A program made the translations under genes and the position numbers. 64,000 bases of DNA from Muriicola sp. Z0-33 (GTDB lineage Bacteria > Bacteroidota > Bacteroidia > Flavobacteriales > Flavobacteriaceae). The DNA is taken from contig NZ_JAFMPW010000001.1 in assembly GCF_026126425.1 (NCBI RefSeq), positions 248,001 to 312,000 on the forward strand. Direction: 5' to 3'. Position 1 is the first letter of the stretch. Every line of letters begins with the position of its first letter. Shown here piece after piece: positions 14,236 to 24,202 of this stretch. Under the pieces are notes generated by a model. It was not told where the DNA came from and did not search any database. It saw only the letters and a list, made by a program, of their open reading frames with translations.

Positions 14236-16986
14236 TTAAACTTCTTTCTCTTCAAATGCTATCTCGGGCGCGAAGATTTCCGAAATAAGCCTGTAGAGTT
14301 CCGATTTAAATAAATTAATAGATTCTGGCGTAATATCGGGGTCCCTTTTTCTACTACTCTTTGTTGGTTTTATACCAAAAGAAAGCAGACCAGCGTTGAG
14401 GTTCTTAAATGAAACAATACCAGCTTCTATCTTAGAGACAGGGTTTTTATGAGAATACATGAGGCTATAGCAGAGCAATTGGAAGGCTTTTGAAAAGGCG
14501 TAATCTGTTGTGATTTTGGACCAATCATAAATTTCCACATCGCTCTTATTAGTTAGCCCGGTTTTATAGTCTATTATTCTTAATGTACCGTTTCTTTCAT
14601 CAATCCTGTCCAGTTTGCCTTTTAGAAGAACCGGGAAATCTATTCCGGGAATGTGCATTTCTATTGATAATTTTTCTTCCAGGCCTAAAATTCTGATACT
14701 ATGGGCATCTGCTTCTGCTTTTTCTAGGTCCAAAAAATTATGAATATACCGGCAGACCACATGAAAGGCTATTAGGTTTTTACCGCTTAAGGAGCTATAG
14801 TTAGCGTAGGTCTTTTTGAAATGCTTCCCTACAAGATCAGTAATAAGTGGTTTTAGAGTTTCCAGTTTTTCCGAGGATAGTGTTGAGCCAATAAAAGGGG
14901 TATAGAGCTCTTCTAATACATCATGTATAATAGTTCCAAAAGTGTTGGCAGCTATGGCTTCCTCTACTTCAGTAATGTTGGGAATTTGTAAAACTGCTTT
15001 TTTGTAAAAATCGATGGGATTTCGAATATATTCTGATAAACTTGTAGGAGACAGCCCCCTGAGAGCAAGTTTTTTAAGATCTGTCATTAATTGATCATCC
15101 TTTTTTATATGTTGCAGGGAGACAGTTGCTGTATTGATTAAGGGTGTGGCGATAAGATGCGTTATCTGCTTGTTTTTATTGTTATCCGTTAATAATTGGT
15201 TTATAAATCTACTTTTCTCTCCTCCTTCCAAAACGTCGGCCTCCGTATTATACAGGACATAGATATTTCTTGCCCGTTGAAGCAATCGATAAAAATGGTA
15301 GGTATATACGGCATCTTTCTCCTTATAAGTGGGGAGTTTAAATTCTTTCTTTACATCGAAGGGTATAAAAGAATTACCGGATTTCCCAGAGGGCAAGATG
15401 CCCTCATTTACCGAAGTAATGATAACTGTCTCGAAATCCAGATTTCTACTTTCCAGCATCCCCATAATTTGTAGTCCTTGCATAGGTTCACCCTGAAAAT
15501 CTATGGTTTCTGAAGAGAGTAATTCCTTGAAAAGACTATATAAGGTCTTAAGGTCTTTTATATAAGGAAAGGATTTAATCATTGCCATTAGCTGATTAAA
15601 AAGCGTATGGAAATGATAGAGGTATTCCAGGCCGGTATAATCCTCAGCAGCCTCCAGTTTTTGCTTAAGGATATTTACAAGTTGCAGGCATCTTTCTAAA
15701 AAGGACTCTGGTAAAGCTTTTTGCTCTGAAAACAATAATAAAAGCGGGATACTAAATTTATCCTGAAGACCAATTAAATTTTCAGTGGTGATATAGGCCC
15801 AATTATTTTTCCTTATTTCATTGATAAGGGCAGAAAGGGCATTTGTATCCTCTCCGAGCAGTATCATCTGTATGTAATTGTTGGAGAGGAAAGCGAAAAC
15901 ATTTTTATAAAAGAGCCCCCTTTTGTCTTCTTGTAAGTACAATTCAAAAAACTGCTTAAACATTCCTGACAAAGGGGTTTTTGACAAGGGGAAACCCATA
16001 GTTATATTAACCGATTCAATGGCTTGAGGGACAGTGTTCAGTAACGGATTCAAGAGGGTTTCATCCCCTAAGACAACGGCGGTATTTGTTAATTGTTCAT
16101 CAGCGTCTTGGCGCAGTTGTTCCAAAATATACCCAACATACTTCATCTGTGAAACGTTCTTTGGAATACCGGCTATCTGAATCATTTTCTGACCGTTGTA
16201 ATGATTGCTTATACCTTTTAGCGGGCGTTTCTGAAGAAAATTCCATTGCCTCTTATGCTGCCTAATAAAGTAACCGGCATCATGAATAGGATCGTTTAGA
16301 AAAGAGGAATCAATGTCCCAGTAAATATCACTATTGTTTTCGGAAAGAATTTCCTGAATAATATAAGATTCAGCAGTGTTAAGGGCATTAAATCCAATGA
16401 AAATATGCACAACCTCTTTCTTAGCATTCAGATAATCGGTCAGATTTGCACAAGCCATTCTATAAATAAGACCCTGATATCCTATACCAAGTTCCACCAG
16501 GCGTTCTGTATAATTTTGGTACAATAGGGGCAGCTGCTTCCAAAATTCTAGATAGTTCTGTATCAGGGGAGTCTTTTCGGATTTCAGGTACCAGTGATTT
16601 AATTCCTGAATATCTGTCAGATAAGAGAAAAGCTTATCCGGTGATATAAGATAGCGATCTATTTCATTGAAATCCTGAAGTACCATTTGGGCCCATTTGG
16701 TAAAATCATAGAAATTTTCTTTTTCACCAGAGACTACTTCATTATAGGAGTTGAATAACTCGAATAGCAGTTGGGTATTGCTGGCCTTTGTAAGTCCTGA
16801 GATCTTCTCTACAAAGCTCTCTATACTATAAATCTGTGGAGAAAAAAGGGTTTTTTTTGTGGTGCTTGCGAAAATGTTTCTTAAAAAACTACCTGCACGC
16901 TTACTGGGAAGTATAAAAACAAGATCTTCCAGGGAGTCATATTTCTTCCATACCTCATCAACAACTTCTTCCAAAAAACTTTGCAT
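14236..16986 (-). CDS. AddB-like helicase-nuclease subunit (PD-(D/E)XK)
   Basis: About 916 residues from the ATG at 16986; a further in-frame ATG lies inside the ompA terminator and is rejected. The N-terminus has a degenerate nucleotide-site motif, VFILPSKRAGSFLRNIF, as in AddB. The middle is an inactivated helicase-like region (for example TVIITSVNEGILPS near 530). The C-terminus carries the RecB-type nuclease: GKLDRIDERNG, then LRIIDYKTG, with Asp and Lys in place. It should pair with the UvrD-type helicase-nuclease at 19725 to process double-strand breaks for RecA. The two genes are on one strand but separated by ompA and kbl. Its promoter must lie in or before ompA, or it relies on readthrough. 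Confidence 0.85.
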   Translation of the reverse strand: MQSFLEEVVDEVWKKYDSLEDLVFILPSKRAGSFLRNIFASTTKKTLFSPQIYSIESFVEKISGLTKASNTQLLFELFNSYNEVVSGEKENFYDFTKWAQMVLQDFNEIDRYLISPDKLFSYLTDIQELNHWYLKSEKTPLIQNYLEFWKQLPLLYQNYTERLVELGIGYQGLIYRMACANLTDYLNAKKEVVHIFIGFNALNTAESYIIQEILSENNSDIYWDIDSSFLNDPIHDAGYFIRQHKRQWNFLQKRPLKGISNHYNGQKMIQIAGIPKNVSQMKYVGYILEQLRQDADEQLTNTAVVLGDETLLNPLLNTVPQAIESVNITMGFPLSKTPLSGMFKQFFELYLQEDKRGLFYKNVFAFLSNNYIQMILLGEDTNALSALINEIRKNNWAYITTENLIGLQDKFSIPLLLLFSEQKALPESFLERCLQLVNILKQKLEAAEDYTGLEYLYHFHTLFNQLMAMIKSFPYIKDLKTLYSLFKELLSSETIDFQGEPMQGLQIMGMLESRNLDFETVIITSVNEGILPSGKSGNSFIPFDVKKEFKLPTYKEKDAVYTYHFYRLLQRARNIYVLYNTEADVLEGGEKSRFINQLLTDNNKNKQITHLIATPLINTATVSLQHIKKDDQLMTDLKKLALRGLSPTSLSEYIRNPIDFYKKAVLQIPNITEVEEAIAANTFGTIIHDVLEELYTPFIGSTLSSEKLETLKPLITDLVGKHFKKTYANYSSLSGKNLIAFHVVCRYIHNFLDLEKAEADAHSIRILGLEEKLSIEMHIPGIDFPVLLKGKLDRIDERNGTLRIIDYKTGLTNKSDVEIYDWSKITTDYAFSKAFQLLCYSLMYSHKNPVSKIEAGIVSFKNLNAGLLSFGIKPTKSSRKRDPDITPESINLFKSELYRLISEIFAPEIAFEEKEV

Positions 16987-16999
16987 GTCTAAAAATAGA

Positions 17000-17029
17000 A
17001 AAAGCCCTGACAAAACTGTCAGGGCTTTT
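17000..17029 (-). terminator. Terminator between ompA and the addB-like gene
   Basis: AAAAGCCCTGACA / TGTCAGGGCTTTT with an AAAC loop (13-bp stem), followed on the minus strand by a T run (TTTTTCTATTTTTA). It should stop most ompA transcripts just before the nuclease gene. Confidence 0.88.
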
Positions 17030-17052
17030 AATTTATTTAAAGAAAGTAACTC

Positions 17053-18417
17053 TTATTTTACCAAGTTAATTTCAACTCTTCTGTTTTGAGTCCTACCTGC
17101 TCTTGTGTTATTAGTAGCAATAGGCTTATCTTCTCCGTATCCTATAGCAGATAATCTATCAGAACCAATTCCTTTGTCGATCAAGAAATCTCTAACAGAG
17201 TTAGCTCTGGATTCTGAAAGTGTCTGGTTAAGTTTAGCACTACCTACGCTATCTGTGTGTCCTTCTACTGTAAATTTAGCATTAGGATACTCATTTAGAA
17301 TCTGGATGATATCTACCATTACAGAAGTAGATTCTGCTTTAATTGAAGATTTACCAGTATCAAATAAGATAGTTCTTGCGTAATCGTTTAATTGCTTCTG
17401 AACCTCTTCAGTTACTTCAGGACAACCAGCGTTAGCTACTGTACCTGCAACATCCGGACATTGATCATCTTTGTCTAATACACCGTCACCATCTTTATCA
17501 GGCCAAGGGCATCCGTTGTTTTCAGCAGGACCAGCTTCAGCAGGACAAGAATCATCTTTGTCAGCAACTCCGTCACCGTCACCATCAGGGCATCCACCTA
17601 GAGCGGCAAGACCAGCTTCGTTAGGACAAGCATCATCTTTGTCAGCAATACCATCGCCGTCAGCATCAGGACATCCGTTCATTTCTTTTGAACCAGCTTG
17701 GTCAGGACAGCTGTCTTTACCATCTTCGATGCCATCACCGTCAGAATCAGGACATCCGTTGAAAGCTTCTAAACCAGCAACTTCAGGACATGCATCGTCT
17801 TTGTCATAGATACCATCACCATCAGTGTCAGTACCACCAAACTTGATAGCAATACCGGCTAAGTGCTGAAAGTGCTTTACACCATAGTCTTCGAAGGCAT
17901 GCTTGTATTGAGTTTGGACTGTAAAACCAATATTATCAGTAAACCAGAAATTAGCTCCAATACCTGCATTAACAGTACCAGCTCCAATTTCATCAACCCA
18001 AGTATATCCACCACCTACTTCGATAAATGGATCAATAGTGGTATTTTTTAGGATTTGATATTTGATTGTACCGTCAACAGCATAGTGAGAAAGATCGTCT
18101 GCACTAACATCACCTAATTTGGTGATTCTGTTTAAAGAACCTCTAACACCTACAGAAAAACCATCACCCACTGATTTGGATACGGCTACATAAGAAATAG
18201 ATGGTAAAATGTTCCAGTGATCATTTGCGTTGAAGTACTCACTAAATAATGTACCGGTAGGATAAGCGGCATCCGAGTCATTAGTAGGATAAACGTCTAT
18301 TGCGTTTACACCAAAGCTAACTTGCCAAGGATTATTCTCATCCTGCGCTTGTACGTTGTTAAACCCTATTATAAGTAGGCCAACAACCAATAATCTGCTA
18401 AGCTGTTTCATGTTCAA
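17053..18417 (-). CDS. OmpA-family outer membrane protein with calcium-binding repeats
   Basis: 454 residues. The signal peptide ends near VQAQ (residue 24). An eight-stranded beta-barrel-like domain (25-195) is followed by about five thrombospondin type-3 repeats (about 200-330) with [15 protein letters not shown]-type calcium sites. The OmpA peptidoglycan-binding domain (about 340-454) has [29 protein letters not shown] and the final [11 protein letters not shown]. It anchors the outer membrane to the wall and is usually one of the most abundant proteins in flavobacteria. A model promoter (TTTG-N19-TACATTTG) precedes it and a strong terminator follows, so it is mainly a one-gene unit. Confidence 0.95.
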   Translation of the reverse strand: MNMKQLSRLLVVGLLIIGFNNVQAQDENNPWQVSFGVNAIDVYPTNDSDAAYPTGTLFSEYFNANDHWNILPSISYVAVSKSVGDGFSVGVRGSLNRITKLGDVSADDLSHYAVDGTIKYQILKNTTIDPFIEVGGGYTWVDEIGAGTVNAGIGANFWFTDNIGFTVQTQYKHAFEDYGVKHFQHLAGIAIKFGGTDTDGDGIYDKDDACPEVAGLEAFNGCPDSDGDGIEDGKDSCPDQAGSKEMNGCPDADGDGIADKDDACPNEAGLAALGGCPDGDGDGVADKDDSCPAEAGPAENNGCPWPDKDGDGVLDKDDQCPDVAGTVANAGCPEVTEEVQKQLNDYARTILFDTGKSSIKAESTSVMVDIIQILNEYPNAKFTVEGHTDSVGSAKLNQTLSESRANSVRDFLIDKGIGSDRLSAIGYGEDKPIATNNTRAGRTQNRRVEINLVK

Positions 18418-18445
18418 AATTTTAAGTTTAAGTGTTTATTAGCTG

Positions 18446-18476
18446 CAAATGTAAGTTGTTAAAAATTATTAACAAA
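18446..18476 (-). promoter_or_regulatory. Promoter of ompA
   Basis: On the minus strand TTTG (18476-18473), a 19-base spacer, then TACATTTG (18453-18446). Both boxes match the Bacteroidota sigma-A consensus perfectly, and the ATG is 28 bases beyond. It is used here as the internal standard for judging other promoters in the window. Confidence 0.85.
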
Positions 18477-18524
18477 ATCAATTTCCCATTTTTTTTAACG
18501 CATTTCATAAGCAAAAACGAGCAC

Positions 18525-19718
18525 TTAAACGATTTTTAACTGTTTTCCAACCTCAATGAATGAATTGATGGCATGGTCCAGATGTTCTTGCGTGTGCGCG
18601 GCCGATAACTGCACCCTTATCCTTGCCTTTCCTTTCGGGACTACGGGGTAAAAGAATCCTATTACATAGATGCCTTTTTCCAATAACAAATTGGCCATTT
18701 GTTGTGATAATTTAGCATCGTATAGCATTACAGGCACAATAGCAGAATCGCCGTCGATAATATCAAACCCTGCTTCCTTCATGCCTTTTTTAAAATAGTT
18801 GGTGTTTTTTTCCAGGGTATCTCTTAAAGAGGAGTCGTTCTCTATCATATCAAATACCTTAATAGAAGCCCCGACAATAGCAGGGGCCAGCGAATTGGAA
18901 AACAAGTAAGGTCGTGATCGTTGTCTTAGTATTTCAATTATCTCTTTTTTCCCTGTGGTATAGCCTCCCATTGCCCCTCCGAGTGCCTTCCCGAGGGTGC
19001 CGGTAATAATATCAATCCTGTCCGTAACCCCTTTTTCTTCTAAGGTACCCCTGCCAGTTGGTCCAATGAAACCTGTGGCATGGCATTCGTCTATCATAAC
19101 CAAAGCATCATAACGGTCTGCCAGATCACATATCTGATCCAGAGGGGCCACCAGGCCATCCATAGAAAATACCCCATCGGTAACAATAATCTTAAACCTG
19201 CTGCCATCAGCATCAGCCTGTATTAATTGTTTTTCCAGGTCTGCCATATCACTATTGGCATATCTATAACGCTTGGCTTTACATAAACGAACTCCATCAA
19301 TAATTGAGGCATGGTTCAGGGCATCTGAGATTATGGCATCTTCTGCGGTGAACAAGGGTTCAAAAACCCCGCCATTGGCATCAAAAGCGGCGGCGTAAAG
19401 TATAGTGTCCTCAGTACCATAGAAGGAAGCTATTTTTTCTTCGAGCTTTTTATGGATATCCTGTGTTCCACAAATGAATCTTACCGAAGACATCCCAAAA
19501 CCATGAGAATCCATAGTCTCCTTGGCGGCTTCAATAACATCTGGGTGGGCAGAGAGCCCCAGGTAGTTGTTTGCACAAAAGTTTATTACCTCTTCTCCGG
19601 AATCTATTTTTATAATCGCCCCCTGAGCAGATGTAATTATTCTTTCTTCCTTATACAAACCTGCTTCTTTGATATTAGCCAGTTCTTCAGTTAAATGTTG
19701 TTTAATTTTACTGTACAT
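18525..19718 (-). CDS. kbl: Glycine C-acetyltransferase (2-amino-3-ketobutyrate CoA ligase)
   Basis: A 397-residue fold-I PLP enzyme of the alpha-oxoamine synthase family, the usual size for Kbl. Residues 45-60 give [14 protein letters not shown]. The region [14 protein letters not shown] and [10 protein letters not shown] carries the PLP-binding Asp and His. The PLP lysine sits in [15 protein letters not shown] (about 244). The enzyme cleaves 2-amino-3-oxobutyrate with CoA to glycine and acetyl-CoA in threonine breakdown. No threonine dehydrogenase gene is adjacent. It begins six bases after the addA-like gene, so the two are cotranscribed. The N-terminus through [13 protein letters not shown] is typical. 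The related synthases KBL, AONS and SPT can be confused, but the motifs fit Kbl best. Confidence 0.92.
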   Translation of the reverse strand: MYSKIKQHLTEELANIKEAGLYKEERIITSAQGAIIKIDSGEEVINFCANNYLGLSAHPDVIEAAKETMDSHGFGMSSVRFICGTQDIHKKLEEKIASFYGTEDTILYAAAFDANGGVFEPLFTAEDAIISDALNHASIIDGVRLCKAKRYRYANSDMADLEKQLIQADADGSRFKIIVTDGVFSMDGLVAPLDQICDLADRYDALVMIDECHATGFIGPTGRGTLEEKGVTDRIDIITGTLGKALGGAMGGYTTGKKEIIEILRQRSRPYLFSNSLAPAIVGASIKVFDMIENDSSLRDTLEKNTNYFKKGMKEAGFDIIDGDSAIVPVMLYDAKLSQQMANLLLEKGIYVIGFFYPVVPKGKARIRVQLSAAHTQEHLDHAINSFIEVGKQLKIV

Positions 19719-19724
19719 AATTAG

Positions 19725-22700
19725 TTATATAAATTCAGGAGTTACTTCTTTATTAATATATATAATCACCTTTTTGTCTACTTTATATCCCATAGCCTCC
19801 AGTGCATCGGCATATGCGTAAATTTGTTCTCGGTGTTTTGGGTGTTTTTTGCCGGTTTTATAATCGAGGATAGTAACATGGTCCCCTTTAAAAACCAATC
19901 TATCCGGCCGTAAAATTAGCCCATTTTCTGTTAGAATATCACATTCATTCTTAACCGAGCTTTCCTTTTCAAAGAACATTTTAAGTTGAGGATGATCTAT
20001 TATGGAATGCATCAATGTTCTGTAGTGTTGTTTTTCTTCTTTGTATATATCTACATTTTGATGCTTTTCCAGAATTGCTTCCACATCTTCTTTCGAAATT
20101 ACAGTCTCCATAAGCTGATGAAGGGCCGTGCCTTTCGATATGGCCTCCTGTCGTTCGGTTGCCCATAAAATTCCTGATTTTGCAAGGATTCTGAATTCAG
20201 GACGATTTTTACTACTATATGTATATGGAATACTTAGCTCCGGATTCCTCGAAATATCAATTTCTGTTTTTGAAGGTGGCGACCCAAAGGTATAGCGACT
20301 TTTATCGTCAGTCCAAAGACCGGACGCCTTTAAGTAATGAATAAATAGTCCGGAATAATACTGCGGCTTATGGCTCCCATCGCTGGTCAGATCCATTTCA
20401 GTAAAGATATAGAGCGCGTCTATGGCTCTTGTAAGGGCAACATATAGTAAATTAAAAGCATCCAGTTCCAGCTTGTGCTGTTCATTCTCGAAAATACTTG
20501 CTGCCTCAGGGCTGTAATTTTGTACTTCCTTCCTTTTACTGATTAAGACTTCTTTAAATGCCGAGTTAATCTGGTCTTGGAAGGGCAGCCAAAGTTTGGG
20601 ATTTATTTCCTCAAAAATATGGGTGTTGGAGAATGGGAAAATAACTACGGGGAATTCCAGGCCTTTGGCCTTGTGTATGGTCATTATCCTTACGGCATTT
20701 AAACTCTCCGGAGCAACAATACTAAGTTGATCCTGCTTTTTCTCCCAGTAATTTAAAAAAGTACTAAGTCCGGCATCCTCCCGCAACTCTAACTGCAGTA
20801 CTTCATCCAATAAAAAGGAAATATAGGCATCTGAACCTTCCGCAAGTTTAAATTTCTTAATGGCGTATTCCAGGCCGTCGTAGACCGAAGCACTTTTTAA
20901 AAATCCAATCTCAAAGGCATAATCTTCTCTGAAGATTTTAGATAGCGATGAAATATTTTGATGAATAAAGTTATGGGTGTTTTCTCTATCTTGACTGAGA
21001 AAATAAAGGATATTGTAATTGTTCTCTAAGTCGAGCGGATGTACACAATGCTGCAATAAGGCAAGGAGAAAACTTACTTTGTTATTTCTTTTTAGTAGCA
21101 AGGTCTCGGAAGACACCAGGGGAATATTTTTTTGCATCAGAAAATCTGATATTAAGATCCCATGCTTGCGTTTTCTTGTCAAAACACATATGTCTCTGTA
21201 ATCATATGATTGATTAAGAGACTGTTCAATAACCTGCAGCACCTTCCCGCAGTAGGCCTCATCTATAGTGGAGTTGTCATTTTCTTCCAAAAAAGACATT
21301 TGTACAAAACCTCCATTCTCAGAATTACTTTGCTGTTTGTTCCCTTCCATAAACAGAGTATGATAATCTGAATCATTTAAATAAGTACCCGTACTGGTGA
21401 AAAATGCATTATTAAAGGCCACAATCTCTGGCCTGCTCCGAAAATTAACTGGAAGATCATAAACTTCCGGTTTAACAGCAAAGGGTTGTGCCTCGAGAGA
21501 AATGAGGTTTAAGAATTGTTCAGCCCGGCCACCACGCCATCTGTAAATGGCTTGTTTAGCGTCGCCAACAAGGAAAAGAGAACCCCTTTGCCCTTGTTCG
21601 TCTTCACTTTCAAGGGCATTGCTGATCAGGGGGATAAGATTGTTCCACTGCATTTCAGAAGTGTCCTGAAATTCATCCATAAAATAATGCCTGTATTTTT
21701 CGCCCAGACGTTCATATATAAATGGTGCAGGCTGATTTTTAATCTCATTTGAGATGATCCGATTGAACGAACTTATTGGTAGTAAATCTCGTTCTTTCTC
21801 TAAACCTTGCAGCTCCTGATAGATAGCGTTAAGGATGGTCAGAGGAACACTATTGCCATAGGCATTCTTATAGAAAGCAATTGTGTAAATCTGTTGTTTC
21901 AACTCACGGTACTTTTCTAATAAGACAGTGGCAATTTCATCTGAGGGCAATTCAAAACCGGACTTAAGGATTTTACCACTTACCAGCTGCTCCTCAAGTT
22001 TATTGTTATAAAGCCTGGCAAGGGTATAATCACCCTCGCTTATTTTCTTAAAATGATTGGGCAAGGTTGCCCTTGGAAAATCTGAATGTTCCAGGCCGCA
22101 CTCACTTATGAACTGCAGTACTTGTTTGGCTTTGGCCTGGGCCTTACTTTGTAATTTAAGTTGTTCAGAAATCAATGTTTTTTTGAGCTCAAGAAAATCA
22201 TCTATATTTCTGTCTTCAATCCTTTTTAAGTGAGGGTAATGGTTCTCGTTGAAAAGCAATTTGCCTATATTATTAAGATCAAAAGTGATATCCCAACTTT
22301 TGGAATCGTCTATTTTTTCCAGGGCAAAATCAACCAAAATGGATGTAAGTTTTTTATCAGACCCGGCATTACTTAGCAATCTGTTTACGGCCTCATCAAG
22401 CAAAATATCGGTGTCTAGCACCACCTCAAAATTTTGGGGAAGCTTAAGGTCTTTAGCAAAAGTGCGAATTATCCTGTGAGTAAATTTGTCTATAGTTGAA
22501 ACATCGAAAAACGCATAATTATGCAGAATTTGTTTCAGTGTTTTCTCTGATTTAGTCCGCAATTCCTCCAGACTTATATCGAGTTCGTTTTGAAGCAACT
22601 TAAAAAGGGTACTCGCGCTAGTTGCATCATCTGTTCTACTAAAATCATATAGATTTTCAAGAATACGCTGCTTCATCTCGTTGACCGCTTTATTGGTAAA

Positions 22701-22835
22701 TGTAATGGCGAGCAACTGTCTGAAATTATTATTAAAACCAGGGGAGAGGATGATAGACAGATAGGCTTTGACCAGAGTAAAGGTCTTGCCAGATCCTGCA
22801 GACGCGCTGTATATTTTGTAAGGAGTAAGCTGCAC
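19725..22835 (-). CDS. AddA/RecB-like UvrD-family helicase-nuclease
   Basis: 1036 residues. The start is GTG, fixed by an in-frame TAA nine bases upstream. Helicase motifs appear in order: SASAGSGKTFTLV (Walker A, about 10-22), YFMDEFQDTSEMQW (Walker B), FLVGDAKQAIYRWRGG (III), TIHKAKGLEFPVVIF (V) and LLYVALTRAIDALYIF (VI). A RecB-type nuclease at the end has LILRPDRLVFKG and VTILDYKTGKK. With the AddB-like protein at 14236 it should form a two-motor or two-nuclease AddAB machine for break resection. The gene is divergent from sodA across 120 bases and is followed six bases on by kbl. Confidence 0.92.
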   Translation of the reverse strand: MQLTPYKIYSASAGSGKTFTLVKAYLSIILSPGFNNNFRQLLAITFTNKAVNEMKQRILENLYDFSRTDDATSASTLFKLLQNELDISLEELRTKSEKTLKQILHNYAFFDVSTIDKFTHRIIRTFAKDLKLPQNFEVVLDTDILLDEAVNRLLSNAGSDKKLTSILVDFALEKIDDSKSWDITFDLNNIGKLLFNENHYPHLKRIEDRNIDDFLELKKTLISEQLKLQSKAQAKAKQVLQFISECGLEHSDFPRATLPNHFKKISEGDYTLARLYNNKLEEQLVSGKILKSGFELPSDEIATVLLEKYRELKQQIYTIAFYKNAYGNSVPLTILNAIYQELQGLEKERDLLPISSFNRIISNEIKNQPAPFIYERLGEKYRHYFMDEFQDTSEMQWNNLIPLISNALESEDEQGQRGSLFLVGDAKQAIYRWRGGRAEQFLNLISLEAQPFAVKPEVYDLPVNFRSRPEIVAFNNAFFTSTGTYLNDSDYHTLFMEGNKQQSNSENGGFVQMSFLEENDNSTIDEAYCGKVLQVIEQSLNQSYDYRDICVLTRKRKHGILISDFLMQKNIPLVSSETLLLKRNNKVSFLLALLQHCVHPLDLENNYNILYFLSQDRENTHNFIHQNISSLSKIFREDYAFEIGFLKSASVYDGLEYAIKKFKLAEGSDAYISFLLDEVLQLELREDAGLSTFLNYWEKKQDQLSIVAPESLNAVRIMTIHKAKGLEFPVVIFPFSNTHIFEEINPKLWLPFQDQINSAFKEVLISKRKEVQNYSPEAASIFENEQHKLELDAFNLLYVALTRAIDALYIFTEMDLTSDGSHKPQYYSGLFIHYLKASGLWTDDKSRYTFGSPPSKTEIDISRNPELSIPYTYSSKNRPEFRILAKSGILWATERQEAISKGTALHQLMETVISKEDVEAILEKHQNVDIYKEEKQHYRTLMHSIIDHPQLKMFFEKESSVKNECDILTENGLILRPDRLVFKGDHVTILDYKTGKKHPKHREQIYAYADALEAMGYKVDKKVIIYINKEVTPEFI

Positions 22836-22911
22836 CCTGTTTTAGCTGCAAATTACGCATTCTTAAAGAGTTCTTAACAAATTATTTATGGAATATGAAT
22901 GTTAAAATACG

Positions 22912-22919
22912 TAAATTTG
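22912..22919 (+). promoter_or_regulatory. -7 promoter box of sodA
   Basis: TAAATTTG, a perfect TAnnTTTG, 36 bases before the sodA ATG. The -33 region is not clear. Confidence 0.6.
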
Positions 22920-22955
22920 AAGTTCATAATATATTAACTTAAAAACCCGTTACAT

Positions 22956-23564
22956 ATGGCTTTTGAATTACCTAATTTACCATACGCCTACGATGCGTTG
23001 GAACCACATATAGATGCCAGGACGATGGAGATCCACCACACAAAACATCACAATGGCTACACTACAAAGCTTAACGGCGCTATTGCCGGGACAGCGCTTG
23101 AGGAGCAATCAATCACCGATATATTAAAAGAGCTTGACATGTCCAATACTGCGGTCAGGAATAATGGAGGTGGTTTTTACAATCATTCCTTATTTTGGAG
23201 CATTATGTCGCCTAATGGAGGAGGAGCTCCTGGGGGAGATCTGGCAGCGGCCCTGGATGATGCTTTTGGATCGTTTGAGTCTTTTAAAGACAAATTCAGC
23301 GGTGCTGCGGGCACCAGGTTTGGGTCTGGCTGGGCATGGTTATGTGTGCATCCTGGAGGTCGTTTGGAGATTTGTTCAACACCAAATCAGGATAATCCCA
23401 TAATGCCGTCTACAGGTTGTGGAGGCTTTCCTATATTGGGGATAGATGTATGGGAACACGCCTATTACCTGCATTATCAGAATAGGAGACCTGATTATAT
23501 CAATGCATTTTTCAATGTAATTAATTGGGATAAAGTGTCGGAACTTTACTCGGAGAATAAGTAA
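22956..23564 (+). CDS. sodA: Superoxide dismutase, Mn/Fe type
   Basis: 202 residues, the usual length. It starts [16 protein letters not shown], as nearly all members do. The four metal ligands are His27 in EIHHTKHH, His near 76 in YNHSLFW, and Asp/His in [14 protein letters not shown] (about 163-167). Cytoplasmic enzyme that turns superoxide into peroxide and oxygen. [13 protein letters not shown] and a Gln-less active-site region make Mn or cambialistic Fe use hard to tell apart. It has its own promoter box and a strong terminator. Confidence 0.96.
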   Translation: MAFELPNLPYAYDALEPHIDARTMEIHHTKHHNGYTTKLNGAIAGTALEEQSITDILKELDMSNTAVRNNGGGFYNHSLFWSIMSPNGGGAPGGDLAAALDDAFGSFESFKDKFSGAAGTRFGSGWAWLCVHPGGRLEICSTPNQDNPIMPSTGCGGFPILGIDVWEHAYYLHYQNRRPDYINAFFNVINWDKVSELYSENK

Positions 23565-23587
23565 GAGTCTGCTATTATTTAATATTT

Positions 23588-23623
23588 AAAAACCCATCCT
23601 GTTATGCCGGGATGGGTTTTTTT
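23588..23623 (+). terminator. Terminator of sodA
   Basis: AAAAACCCATCC (23588-23599) pairs with GGATGGGTTTTT (23610-23621) over a 10-base loop, and T continues to 23623. Confidence 0.88.
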
Positions 23624-23631
23624 ATGCTCTT

Positions 23632-23708
23632 AAAATAGAAAAGGGTGGATAAGAATCCACCCTTTTCGTCCCAAATCTTACCATAAACTTAACCTACTTA
23701 TGCTATGG
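23632..23708 (-). ncRNA. Candidate small RNA, copy 1 of 3
   Basis: Read on the minus strand: a conserved 39-base segment (23708-23670) starting CCATAGCATAAGTAGG and ending GGTAAGATTTGGG, then a terminator hairpin AAAAGGGTGGAT / ATCCACCCTTTT (23666-23639) with a T run. It differs from copies 2 and 3 by a single base inside the 39-base segment (GTTTATGG against GTTCATGG). The ends CCAT and ATGG can pair to close a 28-base loop. The terminator stem sequence differs completely from the other copies while the form stays, so selection acts on structure there. A promoter lies five bases upstream. No matching coding frame exists. Not a family I can name. Confidence 0.7.
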
Positions 23709-23713
23709 CAATA

Positions 23714-23744
23714 CTAAATTACTGGTATTGTGAGAAATAACAAA
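23714..23744 (-). promoter_or_regulatory. Promoter of small RNA copy 1
   Basis: On the minus strand TTTG (23744-23741), 19 bases, then TAATTTAG (23721-23714; 7 of 8 with TAnnTTTG). The spacing equals that of ompA. The conserved RNA segment begins after exactly five more bases. Confidence 0.6.
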
Positions 23745-23837
23745 GAAAATTTAAGAAATTTTAGCGTTTCAAAGAGGAATATTGGCTAGTACCGGAAGCG
23801 CGATTTGTACATAAAGTGTTAAAACTCTGATTTTCAG

Positions 23838-23912
23838 CAATAAAAAAGGCAGGATAACATCCTGCCTTTTTTCCCCAAATCTTACCATGAACTTAACCTA
23901 CTTATGCTATGG
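23838..23912 (-). ncRNA. Candidate small RNA, copy 2 of 3
   Basis: The same plan as copy 1 on the minus strand: the 39-base segment at 23912-23874, identical to copy 3, then a terminator AAAAAAGGCAGGAT / ATCCTGCCTTTTTT (23872-23842) with a T run. The base changes in the stem relative to copies 1 and 3 are compensated. The DNA between the copies is unrelated, so this is not a simple tandem duplication with long shared flanks. Confidence 0.7.
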
Positions 23913-23917
23913 TCCTC

Positions 23918-23925
23918 CAAAAATA
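23918..23925 (-). promoter_or_regulatory. -7 box of small RNA copy 2
   Basis: TATTTTTG on the minus strand, a perfect TAnnTTTG, five bases before the conserved segment. The -33 position reads TTTT rather than TTTG. Confidence 0.6.
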
Positions 23926-24121
23926 AAGTAAAGCAGACGGGCAGAAAAAGGTTTTGGACAAACGCCACTTTAATTGGTTGAAATGCCTTTTCATTGAATT
24001 TGGCCTATAATACGTGAAGAAAAAGCGTACAAATGCTATCTGCCATAGTTGAACTTTTGAAAGAAAACAATAATTATCTGGCAGAATTCGATACCTATTT
24101 GAAGCTTTTAGGAAACAATTG

Positions 24122-24197
24122 AAAATAAAAAAGGTGGAGAAGTCTCCACCTTTTTTGCCCCAAATCTTACCATGAACTTAACCTACTTATGCTATGG
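24122..24197 (-). ncRNA. Candidate small RNA, copy 3 of 3
   Basis: The 39-base conserved segment lies at 24197-24159 on the minus strand, followed by a terminator AAAAAAGGTGGAGA / TCTCCACCTTTTTT (24156-24127) and TTTTC. It is identical to copy 2 in the conserved segment. It lies about 100 bases behind purF on the same strand, so purF readthrough would also end here. Its own -7 box five bases upstream suggests independent transcription. Confidence 0.7.
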
Positions 24198-24202
24198 CAA
24201 GT

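Noticed and set aside
17471-17809. 112-codon plus-strand frame with Ser/Pro/Gly repeats
   Set aside because: It is the shadow of the calcium-binding repeats of OmpA on the other strand.
24033-24122. 29-codon plus-strand frame (MLSAIVELLKENN...) before the third terminator
   Set aside because: Too short, no promoter or ribosome-binding site, and it runs into the terminator of the opposite-strand RNA. It may be chance.
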